From: an uncultured Clostridium sp.
GTDB taxonomy: Bacteria; Bacillota; Clostridia; Clostridiales; Clostridiaceae
Direction of reading: 5' to 3'
DNA length: 64,000 nucleotides
Assembly: GCA_900539375.1 (NCBI GenBank)
Contig: UQBY01000003.1
Coordinates: 1-64,000 of the forward strand
Shown here: one piece after another, positions 33,865 to 42,687 of the stretch
How the letters are laid out: the number at the start of each line of letters is the position of its first letter
Position numbering within the stretch: the first letter of the stretch is position 1
Translations under genes and position numbers: made by a program
The notes under the pieces: model-generated
The model's database searches: none
The model's input: the letters and a program-made list of their open reading frames with translations, nothing else
Told to the model about the DNA's origin: nothing

Positions 33865-34899
33865 TCACTCTAGTTCATGCTTTTTTAATGTATAATTTAA
33901 TTCTTTCATTACTTGAGCCATTATTGCTATTACTCTTGAATAATTAATTCTTCTAGGTCCTATTAACCCTATAGTTCCTATAGATTTATTTCCTAAAGAA
34001 TACTCAGCAGAAATTACACTACAATTTTTAGCTTCAGGAATGTAATTTTCATCTCCTATCTTTACTGAAAATTCTCCATTAGGTTCTATAAGCTCTAGTA
34101 CACAATCTTTATCATAAAGTAAATTTAGTATTTCCTTTGCACTATCTATATCATTATACTCTTGGTAGTTAAAGATATTTGTAGTTCCCTCCATAAATAC
34201 TTCTGAAGGATTTTTTTCTTCTTTTAATGTTTCATAAAGTGCTGGAACTATTGCATTAAATAAATCATCAAAGCCTTTTAAATCACTCTTTAAGTTATTT
34301 ATTACTTCAAGGTTTATTTCTTCAATTGTTAAACTATTTAATCTTTTATTCATTATATTATTTATAACTTGAAGTTCATTTGATGATGGTGATTTTTCAA
34401 CCTTTATTCTATGATTTTTAATTACTCCTCCATCTGTAACTATTACTAATACTACATTGTGTTCATCAACCTTTAAAAGTTGAATAGATTTTATATAACT
34501 TTGTCTTACAGAAGGTGTTTGAACTACACAGGTTAAATTTGTAAGTTCTGATAATAATGTACTTGCCTGCTTAACTATTTTATCAACCTCAAGCATTGCA
34601 GAATCTATAATATATTTTTTAATCTGCATTTCCTCATCAGAAGATAAATGAGCACTTTGCATTAATTTATCAACATATAATCTGTATCCTTTTGATGATG
34701 GAACTCTGCCTGATGAAGTATGTGGTTGTTCTAAAAATCCCATATCTTCAAGATCAGCCATTTCATTTCTTATAGTAGCAGACCCTACACCAAGATTATA
34801 TTTTTTTGCTAACGTTCTTGAACCTACAGGTTCTCCTGTATTTATATAGTCATTTATTATTGCCTCAAGAATTTTTATTTTTCTATCATCAATAGGCAT
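33865..34899 (-). CDS. hrcA: Heat-inducible transcription repressor HrcA
   Basis: HrcA binds the CIRCE operator and represses class I heat-shock genes, with GroEL as its activity sensor. The 344-residue protein has an N-terminal winged-helix domain (DDRKIKILEAIINDYINTGEPVGSR, SATIRNEMADLEDMGFLEQPHTSSGRVPS) and the family C-terminus (GLIGPRRINYSRVIAIM). The frame reaches GTG 34908 within the ribosome site; ATG 34899 is preferred. Its gene is directly behind a CIRCE element, so it represses itself and the chaperones after it. Confidence 0.97.
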   Translation of the reverse strand: MPIDDRKIKILEAIINDYINTGEPVGSRTLAKKYNLGVGSATIRNEMADLEDMGFLEQPHTSSGRVPSSKGYRLYVDKLMQSAHLSSDEEMQIKKYIIDSAMLEVDKIVKQASTLLSELTNLTCVVQTPSVRQSYIKSIQLLKVDEHNVVLVIVTDGGVIKNHRIKVEKSPSSNELQVINNIMNKRLNSLTIEEINLEVINNLKSDLKGFDDLFNAIVPALYETLKEEKNPSEVFMEGTTNIFNYQEYNDIDSAKEILNLLYDKDCVLELIEPNGEFSVKIGDENYIPEAKNCSVISAEYSLGNKSIGTIGLIGPRRINYSRVIAIMAQVMKELNYTLKKHELE

Positions 34900-34917
34900 T
34901 GTTCTCACCTCTTTTTA

Positions 34918-34944
34918 TTAGCACTCATTAGTGATGAGTGCTAA
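34918..34944. promoter_or_regulatory. CIRCE operator
   Basis: A perfect TTAGCACTC - nine bases - GAGTGCTAA matches the CIRCE consensus, located 18 bases before the hrcA start. HrcA binding here would control the whole hrcA-grpE-dnaK-dnaJ operon. Confidence 0.98.
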
Positions 34945-34957
34945 TGACTATGGTTTA

Positions 34958-34986
34958 ATAGTATATTTTCTTTAATTATTTGTCAA
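34958..34986 (-). promoter_or_regulatory. Promoter of the hrcA operon
   Basis: On the minus strand TTGACA (34981-34986) is followed after 17 bases by TACTAT (34958-34963), just upstream of CIRCE. Confidence 0.75.
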
Positions 34987-35070
34987 TTATTATAATTAGC
35001 TTTTTTAAGCAATTAAATCTTTAAATATGAATTTATTCTTATTTTTCTTTAATTTACTTCATTTTTCTCC

Positions 35071-36198
35071 CTATTCTAATATCATATCACTCATAACAAT
35101 ATTAGATAATTCTATTCCTTTTTTAGTTAAAAAAATTCTCCCATTTTCTCTAATTAACAATGAATTTTTTATATGTTTTTCTATAACTTCCTTATATAAT
35201 TCATCAACTTTCTTTTTAAATCTAATTTCAAATTCCTTTTCTTCAATTCCCTTTATCATTCTTAATCCCATAAACATAAATTCTTCAATATTATCTTTTT
35301 CTGTATTTTCTAATTCTTCCTCTATAACTGATTTGTTTTCATTTATATTATTTATATATTCATTTATACTATCTATATTTTTTATTCTCTTTCCATTTAT
35401 ATAAGAACTTGAAGAAACTCCTACTCCTATATATTCTTTACATTCCCAATATATTTTATTATGAAAACATTCTTTATTTTCTTTTGCATAATTAGAAATT
35501 TCATATTGATAATATCCTTTAGATTCAAGAAAATCTCTTCCTAGTTCATACATTTTTCTCTCCTCTTCTTCAGAAGGCAAATCTAATAAATCCTTATTAT
35601 ATAAAGAATAAAAGGGGGTTTTTTCTTCAATAATAAGACTATAACTTGAAATATGCTCTGGATTAAGTTCTGTAACTTCTTTTAAACTTTCAAGCCAAAT
35701 ATTAAGACTTTGATTTGGAAGACCAAACATCATATCAATATTTATATTTTTAAAACCAATTTTTCTTGCAAGAATATAATTTTCTTTAAATTCTTCATAG
35801 GTATGAATTCTTCCTATTTTTTTTAATATTTCATTATTTGTACTTTGAAGTCCAAAACTTATTCTATTAATTCCTCCATTTAAAATTATTTCTAGCTTTT
35901 CTTTATTTATTGTTCCAGGGTTACACTCTATAGTTTTTTCTACATTTTCTATAAAATTTAATTTATTTATTGTATTTAATAAAGATTTTAAATTTTCATT
36001 ATTTAAATAAGAAGGAGTTCCTCCTCCAATAAATAGGCTTTCTATTTTATATTCTTTTGTTTTTTCTAATATCTCTTTATTTAATGCTTCTATATATTTA
36101 TCCATAAGTTCTTCTTTATGCGAATAGGATGGAAAATCACAATATAAGCACTTTTGTTTGCAAAAAGGTATATGTATATATAATGCTATTTTTTTCAT
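35071..36198 (-). CDS. hemW: Radical SAM heme chaperone HemW
   Basis: HemW is a radical-SAM protein related to HemN and is thought to insert heme into target proteins rather than oxidise coproporphyrinogen. The 375-residue protein shows CKQKCLYCDF (CxxxCxxCxF, the HemW form) near residue 13, GGGTPSYL, GLQSTNNEILKKIGR and FGLPNQSL. The C-terminal HemN-like domain has FMGLRMIKGI. The Phe after the third Cys separates it from HemN (CxC). The ATG has an AAGGAG site. The gene order lepA ... hemW-hrcA is typical for Clostridium. Confidence 0.92.
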   Translation of the reverse strand: MKKIALYIHIPFCKQKCLYCDFPSYSHKEELMDKYIEALNKEILEKTKEYKIESLFIGGGTPSYLNNENLKSLLNTINKLNFIENVEKTIECNPGTINKEKLEIILNGGINRISFGLQSTNNEILKKIGRIHTYEEFKENYILARKIGFKNINIDMMFGLPNQSLNIWLESLKEVTELNPEHISSYSLIIEEKTPFYSLYNKDLLDLPSEEEERKMYELGRDFLESKGYYQYEISNYAKENKECFHNKIYWECKEYIGVGVSSSSYINGKRIKNIDSINEYINNINENKSVIEEELENTEKDNIEEFMFMGLRMIKGIEEKEFEIRFKKKVDELYKEVIEKHIKNSLLIRENGRIFLTKKGIELSNIVMSDMILE

Positions 36199-36212
36199 AA
36201 ATTTCTCCTTAA

Positions 36213-36248
36213 AAATTAAAAGAGGACTAAAATGCCCTCTTTTAATTT
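36213..36248 (-). terminator. Terminator between hemW and the TerB-like gene
   Basis: A perfect 13-base inverted repeat (AAATTAAAAGAGG/CCTCTTTTAATTT) lies directly after the stop at 36252 and is followed by further T on the minus strand. Because of it hemW may need its own promoter. Confidence 0.7.
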
Positions 36249-36251
36249 ATA

Positions 36252-36695
36252 TTATCCTAGTATTATTTCTGCCTGTTCTCTTAATAAATCAATTTTGCTA
36301 TCTGCATCTACTACTGAAAAATTATATATCTCTGTAAATATAAAGAAGTAATTTGAAATAGCTATTCTTCTTGCTCTTTCTATATTTAAATCTTTTTCTA
36401 TTTTTTCTAATAATTCTATTTCCCTTGCTTCATAATCACCATCAATTAATGCTAAACCTAATATTTCAAAATATATTATTCTTTTATTTCTTACTGTTGC
36501 TTTTGAAAGCACTTTCATTATATCTTCATAACTTATATTTTTCATTTCATAATCCTTTGGCAATTTTAATTCTTCTTTATAGTCTTCTATTAATTCTTTT
36601 TCTTCCTTAGCAAAGACTTCATCAACATTTGCCATTTGATTTACTAATTCTAAAAAAGCTATTGCTTCATCTCTTTTTAATTCATTTAAAAACAT
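36252..36695 (-). CDS. TerB-like helical protein
   Basis: This 147-residue soluble protein resembles the tellurite-resistance TerB-like fold: an all-helical domain with an early acidic motif. Here it reads AFLELVNQMANVDEVFAKEEKELIEDY, followed by ILGLALIDGDYEAREIELLEKI. Function of these domains is poorly known; they may bind metal near membranes. The open frame reaches 36743 through a Tyr run, but ATG 36695 has the GGGGGAAG ribosome site and fits family starts. It is flanked by lepA and hemW. Confidence 0.7.
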   Translation of the reverse strand: MFLNELKRDEAIAFLELVNQMANVDEVFAKEEKELIEDYKEELKLPKDYEMKNISYEDIMKVLSKATVRNKRIIYFEILGLALIDGDYEAREIELLEKIEKDLNIERARRIAISNYFFIFTEIYNFSVVDADSKIDLLREQAEIILG

Positions 36696-36818
36696 ATATC
36701 TTCCCCCATCCATCTGATAATAATAATAATAATATATATACAATAATTTAAGTATATTATATATTATTTTCTATAATTATTCATCTTAATTTTAGATAGA
36801 ATGGAAATAATTATTATG

Positions 36819-38621
36819 CTAGTCAACTTTTAGTATAGACATAAATGCTTCTTGAGGAACTTCAACAGAACCTACCTGTCTCATTCTCTTCTTTCCTTCT
36901 TTTTGCTTTTCTAAAAGTTTCTTCTTTCTTGATATATCTCCACCATAACATTTTGCAAGGACATCTTTTCTCATTGCCTTAATAGTTTCTCTAGCAATAA
37001 TCTTGCTTCCTATAGCAGCTTGTATTGGCACTTCAAACATTTGTCTTGGAATTATTTCTTTTAATTTTTCTGCAATTCCTCTACCCTTATTATAAGCCCT
37101 TTCTGCTGGAACTATCATTGATAATGCATCTACAATATCTCCATTTAATAATATATCAAGCTTAACAAGTTCTGTTCTTGTATATCCTTTAAATTCATAA
37201 TCTAAAGAGGCATATCCTCTTGTTCTTGATTTTAATGTATCAAAGAAATCATATATTATTTCGTTTAAAGGAATATCATAATAAATAACAGCTCTCGTTT
37301 CTTCTATATATTCTATATTTATATAAGAACCTCTTCTTTCTTGACAAAGTTCCATAACTGAACCAACATAATCCTTTGGTGCTATTATTGAAGCTTTTAC
37401 AACTGGTTCTTCCATATAAGCAATTTCTGTTGGCTTTGGAAGATTTGTTGGATTAGTTATATCTATTACCTCTCCATCTGTTTTTGTAACTTTATATATA
37501 ACTGAAGGAGCAGTAGTTATAATATCTAAATTAAATTCTCTTTCTATTCTTTCTTGAATTATTTCCATATGTAATAAACCAAGGAAACCACATCTAAATC
37601 CAAAACCTAATGCTACTGAAGTTTCAGGTTCAAAATTTAATGCTGCATCATTTATTTGAAGCTTTTCTAAAGCTTCTTTAAGTTCATCATATTTAGCTCC
37701 ATCTACTGGATATATACCAGAGTAAACCATTGGTATAGCAGGTTTATAACCTGGAAGTGCTTCTTTAGTTGGTCTTTCAGCTTCAGTTACTGTATCACCA
37801 ACTCTTGCATCTCTTACATTTTTAATTGAACCACAAATATATCCAACATCTCCTGCACTTAACTTATCTATAGCCATCATTTTAGGAGTAAATACCCCAA
37901 CTTCAACTACTTCACAAGTACTTCCTGTTGCCATAAACTTTATTTTTGTTCCTGGTTTTACTTCTCCATCAAAAACTCTTATAAAACATACAACACCCTT
38001 ATAACTATCATAAACAGAGTCAAAGATTAATGCTTTTAAAGGAGCTTCTTCATCACCTTTAGGTGCTGGAAGCTTTTGAACTATTTCTTCTAAAACATCT
38101 TCTACATTTAATCCTGTTTTTGCTGATATCATTGGTGCATCTTCTGCTTCAATTCCAATTACATCTTCAATTTCTTGCTTTACTTCATCTGCTCTTTGAG
38201 ATGGTAAATCAATTTTGTTTATAACTGGAGCAATTTCTAAATTATTATCTAATGCTAAATAACAATTTGCTAAAGTTTGAGCTTGTATTCCTTGAGTTGC
38301 ATCAACTACAAGAAGTGCTCCTTCACAAGCTGCTAAGCTTCTTGATACTTCATAGGTAAAGTCTACGTGTCCTGGAGTATCTATTAAATTTAAGATATAT
38401 TCTTCTCCATCTTTACCTTTGTATATAAGTCTTGCTGCTTGAGATTTAATTGTAATTCCTCTTTCTTTTTCAATTTCCATGTTATCTAGAACTTGAGCTT
38501 CCATTTCTCTTTTTGTTAATGTATTAGTTAGTTCTAATAATCTATCTGCTAAAGTAGATTTTCCATGGTCTATGTGCGCTACAATTGAAAAGTTTCTTAT
38601 GTGTTCTTTTCTATTACTCAT
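36819..38621 (-). CDS. lepA: Elongation factor 4 (LepA)
   Basis: LepA is a ribosome-associated GTPase that can back-translocate or aid ribosome assembly. At 600 residues it is full length, with G motifs AHIDHGKST (G1), DTPGHVDF (G3) and NKIDLP (G4). The C-terminal LepA-specific domain contains AKCYGGDISRKKKLLEKQKEGKKRM. It sits in the usual clostridial block between spoIIP and hemW. Confidence 0.98.
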   Translation of the reverse strand: MSNRKEHIRNFSIVAHIDHGKSTLADRLLELTNTLTKREMEAQVLDNMEIEKERGITIKSQAARLIYKGKDGEEYILNLIDTPGHVDFTYEVSRSLAACEGALLVVDATQGIQAQTLANCYLALDNNLEIAPVINKIDLPSQRADEVKQEIEDVIGIEAEDAPMISAKTGLNVEDVLEEIVQKLPAPKGDEEAPLKALIFDSVYDSYKGVVCFIRVFDGEVKPGTKIKFMATGSTCEVVEVGVFTPKMMAIDKLSAGDVGYICGSIKNVRDARVGDTVTEAERPTKEALPGYKPAIPMVYSGIYPVDGAKYDELKEALEKLQINDAALNFEPETSVALGFGFRCGFLGLLHMEIIQERIEREFNLDIITTAPSVIYKVTKTDGEVIDITNPTNLPKPTEIAYMEEPVVKASIIAPKDYVGSVMELCQERRGSYINIEYIEETRAVIYYDIPLNEIIYDFFDTLKSRTRGYASLDYEFKGYTRTELVKLDILLNGDIVDALSMIVPAERAYNKGRGIAEKLKEIIPRQMFEVPIQAAIGSKIIARETIKAMRKDVLAKCYGGDISRKKKLLEKQKEGKKRMRQVGSVEVPQEAFMSILKVD

Positions 38622-38748
38622 ATATAAAACTGCTTTATTTTAGCAGTTACTTCACCCCCATCACTAGAAATTAGATAAATTATATCATACAAATTATATT
38701 TATCGCAAACAAATACTCTTCTCTACAGAAACTATATTATATCATAAA

Positions 38749-39012
38749 TTATATGTCTATTGAAAACTTAAAATCTTTTTTTCCTATTTTAATAACTATT
38801 TCATCTTTAGAGTATATTTTTATTTTAGAATTATCTTTTAAAAAACTTGAAAAATCTTCACCAAACTCTTTGCTTACAAGTTCGTAATTATTATCTGCAT
38901 TTCCTAAGGGAGATAAGGCATTTGTATTTACCATATTTATTTTTATAAGACCTATACAGCCTAAAGAAAATATTGTTATTAAAGTAATTATTGTTAAATA
39001 TTTTTTTAACAT
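38749..39012 (-). CDS. Small exported or membrane-anchored protein, unknown
   Basis: This 87-residue protein has an N-terminal hydrophobic segment (MLKKYLTIITLITIFSLGCIG) that could be a signal anchor or an imperfect lipoprotein signal (Cys at 19, but no Leu at -3). About 60 soluble residues follow, with charged KEFGEDFSSFLKDNSKIKIYSKDEI. No known domain is recognised. A good AAGGTGAAA site precedes the ATG. It lies between spoIIP and lepA; 38622-38748 shows nothing clear. Confidence 0.65.
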   Translation of the reverse strand: MLKKYLTIITLITIFSLGCIGLIKINMVNTNALSPLGNADNNYELVSKEFGEDFSSFLKDNSKIKIYSKDEIVIKIGKKDFKFSIDI

Positions 39013-39084
39013 TTATTTCACCTTCAAAATTTTTTCTATACTTTATGAAGGATATCCAAAATATTAATTTTTATACATTATGTT

Positions 39085-40110
39085 TTAAGGAGTTTTTTCT
39101 CTATTAATATATTCTGCAATTAATCTTGCTATTAGTTTTGCTGAATTTTTAGCTTCTTGTGATGTATTAACATTAGCTCCACACTCTATAAGCATTGTAC
39201 TATCACTTAAACTTTGGGTTTTTCTCATAGCTCCATAATTGTAAATCATGTGATTTCTTGTAAATCCTGGGAACAGTTCATTAGCCTTATTATAAAATTC
39301 ATCTGCTAATTTTTGATTTGCTTCATACCTAGTACTTTTAGTTGCTGTTACAAACATTATTTTAGCTGTACTTTCTCCATTTACTATAGCTGTTACTGCA
39401 TTTTTGTTTTCAACTGAATCTCTATGAAGGTCAATAATTAATTTAAAATTATCTCCATATTCATTCAAATATTTTTGAACTGTTTCTATAGACCTTCCAT
39501 AACTATCATTATAAGATTCGCTATGGTTTGTTTTATCATGTATTACTGATATTCCATAGGTATTTTTAAGTTCTTCTTCTAAAACGTCTCCCACCCCTAC
39601 AACATTATAGTTTTCATCAACTGAATCTATACCTCCTTCAGCATAAGCTTCTGTGGTATGAGTGTGATATATAAGAACTTCTGGTTTATTTTCATCAAGT
39701 TCCTTTTTTAAAGAATTATCACTTATATTATCTACTCTTATAATTGTTTTTTCATCTATACTAAAAGGAATAATATTATTTGTTTTTATATTAGCTTTTA
39801 TTCCAAAATAACTTATTTCATTTCCAATTATGCTATTACTATTTAAATTATTTAACCCTAAAGTTTCAAGTATTAATGTTTTTAGTGTAAGTTTATTTTC
39901 TACATATTCACTTTCATCATAAATTTCACTTTCTATAATAGGCATTCCAAAATTAAGAAGTTGAATATATGGAAGAGTTCCATTTTCTGTATTTTCTTTT
40001 AGCACTTTTAAAAGCCTTCCAGAATAAATTAATATAAAAAATAAAAATATTATTATTCCTATATTAATTTTATGTTTATTTTTCCTAACTCTTATTATAG
40101 TTCCATACAA
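39085..40110 (-). CDS. spoIIP: Stage II sporulation protein P
   Basis: SpoIIP is the peptidoglycan amidase/endopeptidase of the SpoIID-M-P engulfment machine, anchored in the mother-cell membrane. The 341-residue protein has one N-terminal transmembrane segment (about 13-33) and the amidase domain. Likely zinc or catalytic residues are in LIYHTHTTEAYA, IIDLHRDS and MLIECGANVN. Start is TTG 40110, eight bases after AGGAGG. Downstream of gpr as in other clostridia; gpr normally belongs to the later forespore regulon, so promoters may differ. Confidence 0.93.
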   Translation of the reverse strand: MYGTIIRVRKNKHKINIGIIIFLFFILIYSGRLLKVLKENTENGTLPYIQLLNFGMPIIESEIYDESEYVENKLTLKTLILETLGLNNLNSNSIIGNEISYFGIKANIKTNNIIPFSIDEKTIIRVDNISDNSLKKELDENKPEVLIYHTHTTEAYAEGGIDSVDENYNVVGVGDVLEEELKNTYGISVIHDKTNHSESYNDSYGRSIETVQKYLNEYGDNFKLIIDLHRDSVENKNAVTAIVNGESTAKIMFVTATKSTRYEANQKLADEFYNKANELFPGFTRNHMIYNYGAMRKTQSLSDSTMLIECGANVNTSQEAKNSAKLIARLIAEYINREKTP

Positions 40111-40185
40111 AATAAAAGCCTCCTAAATTTTCCTTAGAATTACTTTATAAGTATATGGAAATTTTACATAATTATTAGTACTTTT

Positions 40186-41160
40186 TTAATTCATAAATTT
40201 ATTAATGTCTTCCATAGTCATATTAGGTTGTGTTGCTATATTTATTCCATTTGAAATTATTTTTGATAAAGAATCTATAATTAAATCTACTTCCTTAGGA
40301 GTTACTATTAAATCTCCAACATAAGGATTAAGCACTTCCCTTATAAGAACCTTTTTTGCATCTTTGTCAACATTTTTAAGCATATTATAAAATTCCTTTC
40401 CTTCTTCTGCTTCATTAATTAAATTATCTAAAACCATATCTATAGTATCGTTAGCTATTGTTGAAGCATCTACAACTGTTGGAACTCCAACTGCTATTAC
40501 CCTTACCCCAAGTTCTTCTTTATTTATTGCTTTTCTATGGTTTCCAACTCCTGCCCCTGGTGAAATTCCAGTATCACTTATTTGAATAGTTTTATTTAAT
40601 CTTTCAATTCTTCTAGCTGCTAATGCATCTATACATATTATTAAAGAAGGTTTTATATTTTCAACTAAAGCTTTAATAACTTCTACTGTTTCTATTCCTG
40701 TTGTTCCTAAAACTCCTGGAGAAATAGCAGCTACAGATATCATATCTTCTTCCATAAATTCTGGCATAACCTGACTTAAATGCCTTGTTACCATTATACC
40801 TTCTATTACCTTTGGTCCTAAAGCATCTGGAGTTACATTCCAATTTCCTAAGCCTACTACTAAAACTTTATCCTCTTTTTTAACATTTGCTAATTTTTTT
40901 AATATTTTTCCTAATACCTTTGATACACTATCCATAAGTTCTCCATCATATTCTGCAAACTTTGGAATATCTAAAGTTATATAATTTCCAATAGGTTTTC
41001 CTAGTTTTTCTGCACCATTTTCGTTTATAATTTTTACTATACTTATTTTTGTTCCATCAATTTCTTTTTCCTCTAATATAACTCCATCTGCCTCTTTATT
41101 ATTGTTTTCTTTATACATTTCTCTAGATTCTAAAGCCAAATCAGTTCTTACATTTACCAT
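40186..41160 (-). CDS. gpr: Germination protease Gpr
   Basis: Gpr degrades the small acid-soluble spore proteins during germination and is made as a zymogen in the forespore. The 324-residue protein begins MVNVRTDLALESREMY; the VRTDLA region is where the propeptide is trimmed in the family. It contains VVGLGNWNVTPDALGPKV, SPGVLGTTGIETVE and SDTGISPGAGVGNHR, as expected. The ATG follows GAGGTG. It is divergent from rpsT. Confidence 0.95.
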   Translation of the reverse strand: MVNVRTDLALESREMYKENNNKEADGVILEEKEIDGTKISIVKIINENGAEKLGKPIGNYITLDIPKFAEYDGELMDSVSKVLGKILKKLANVKKEDKVLVVGLGNWNVTPDALGPKVIEGIMVTRHLSQVMPEFMEEDMISVAAISPGVLGTTGIETVEVIKALVENIKPSLIICIDALAARRIERLNKTIQISDTGISPGAGVGNHRKAINKEELGVRVIAVGVPTVVDASTIANDTIDMVLDNLINEAEEGKEFYNMLKNVDKDAKKVLIREVLNPYVGDLIVTPKEVDLIIDSLSKIISNGINIATQPNMTMEDINKFMN

Positions 41161-41221
41161 AAAAACACCTCTTATTTAAATTTATATATATTTATTTTCC
41201 CATAATATATAAATTTAATAC

Positions 41222-41250
41222 TTGAATATGTGAAATTTCAATGTTATAAT
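41222..41250 (+). promoter_or_regulatory. Promoter of rpsT
   Basis: TTGAAT (41222-41227), 17 bases, TATAAT (41245-41250). The roughly 80-base leader that follows ends in a GGGGGTG ribosome site before rpsT. Confidence 0.85.
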
Positions 41251-41333
41251 AGGCTTTGTTGAATATGACTCGTACGCAGATTTCCCCAAAAACTGCAAGA
41301 GGCCCTATAAAAATTTGAGGGGGTGAATTAAGA

Positions 41334-41597
41334 ATGGCAAATATTAAATCAGCAAAGAAAAGAATAAAGGTTACTGAAGTTAAGACTGCTCAAAACAGAA
41401 TGATTAAGTCTGCTTTAAAGACTACTATAAAGAAATTTGAAGCTGCTGTTGCTGCTAAAAACGTTGAAGAAGCTCAAACTTCATTCGTTAAGGTTACTAA
41501 GGCTTTAGATATGGCTGCTCAAAAAGGAGTAGTTCACAAGAACATGGCTGCTAGAAAGAAATCAAGATTAGCTGCTAAGTTAAATGCTTTAGCTTAA
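41334..41597 (+). CDS. rpsT: 30S ribosomal protein S20
   Basis: S20 binds 16S rRNA in the small subunit. The 87-residue protein starts MANIKSAKKRIKVTEVKTAQNR and has the basic three-helix pattern, ending KSRLAAKLNALA. It is one of the few plus-strand genes here, with its own promoter and a terminator shared with holA. Confidence 0.98.
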   Translation: MANIKSAKKRIKVTEVKTAQNRMIKSALKTTIKKFEAAVAAKNVEEAQTSFVKVTKALDMAAQKGVVHKNMAARKKSRLAAKLNALA

Positions 41598-41606
41598 TTA
41601 AGTATA

Positions 41607-41631
41607 AACCGACCTATAAGTTAGGTCGGTT
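41607..41631. terminator. Bidirectional terminator between rpsT and holA
   Basis: A perfect 10-base inverted repeat AACCGACCTA/TAGGTCGGTT with a five-base loop lies between the convergent genes. T-rich tails are present on both sides but short. Confidence 0.75.
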
Positions 41632-41633
41632 AT

Positions 41634-42668
41634 TTACTTTTTAATCATAAGAGTTTCAACTAAAAGCATTTCTAACTCCATTTTCTTATCTGTACTAGAT
41701 GATTTTAACTTTTCTTCAGTTTTCATACATAATCTTATAAGCTCTTTAAGCTGTCTTAATGAAAATTTATTACTTAAATTTATCATTTTTTCACATACAA
41801 AGGCAGGTAATTTAAGTTCTTTTACAAAATCATCAGTTTTCTTTCCATTAATTACTCCAATCTTTATTTTATATAATCTTTTAAATTGATTTTCTATTGA
41901 AGTTATTATAAGCATATGTTGGTCTGCTCTAAATAAAAGTTCATCCATAATATCTATAGCTTTATCTATTTTTCTTTGAGATATTAAATCTACTAAATCA
42001 AAAATATCCTCTTCATTTTTAGGTGGTAAAAGCTTATTAATATCTTCTCTTTTAATTTCTCTACCATTAGTATAGGCAAGGAGCTTATCTATTTCTCTAT
42101 TTACTATATCAAAATTATTAGCTACTCTTTCACAAAAATATCTAAGCTCAATTTTTCCTATTCTACCTTCCTTCTCTTGAAAAATCTCCTCTACTTTTTT
42201 ATTAAATTTATCTCTTTTAAGCTTTTCAAAATATACTATTGAAGTTATTTTATCTAAAGATATAAGCTTTTTATTTTTTCTAGGAGTTTCTCTTTTATCA
42301 CTAAAAATATAATACATAATTAATATTGTATAAGGTGGCATATCCTTTAAATATTCTTTTATTTCTTTAAATATAGAATTTCCTGTACTATCACTTTTTT
42401 CTTTTAAAAAGTTTGCTCTATAAACAATCACTAATTTTTTTTCACTCATTAATGGCATAGTTTCACAAGCATTTTTTATATCATCTGCTGTAATTGTTAA
42501 ACCATCTAACTTTATATAATTAAGGTCTCCAAGTCCATCTGTTATAAAAGGCTTTGAAATTAACTTAATTTCCTCTTTTATAAGCTCCTCATCTAATCCA
42601 CAAAATATATATGAATTTTTTAAAGAATTCTTCTTTACATCATTTTCTAAAACATCATAAGTAATCAA
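41634..42668 (-). CDS. holA: DNA polymerase III delta subunit
   Basis: HolA opens the sliding clamp as part of the clamp loader. The 344-residue protein has the family N-terminus (ENDVKKNSLKNSYIFCGLDEELIKEEI), the central LVIVYRANFL strand and the C-terminal region with IDLISQRKIDKAIDIMDELLFRADQHMLIITSIENQFKRLY-like helices. Start is TTG 42668 after GGTGG. The gene follows comEC by 19 bases, the usual comEC-holA arrangement. Confidence 0.92.
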   Translation of the reverse strand: MITYDVLENDVKKNSLKNSYIFCGLDEELIKEEIKLISKPFITDGLGDLNYIKLDGLTITADDIKNACETMPLMSEKKLVIVYRANFLKEKSDSTGNSIFKEIKEYLKDMPPYTILIMYYIFSDKRETPRKNKKLISLDKITSIVYFEKLKRDKFNKKVEEIFQEKEGRIGKIELRYFCERVANNFDIVNREIDKLLAYTNGREIKREDINKLLPPKNEEDIFDLVDLISQRKIDKAIDIMDELLFRADQHMLIITSIENQFKRLYKIKIGVINGKKTDDFVKELKLPAFVCEKMINLSNKFSLRQLKELIRLCMKTEEKLKSSSTDKKMELEMLLVETLMIKK

Positions 42669-42687
42669 GTTAATCCACCTTTCTATG

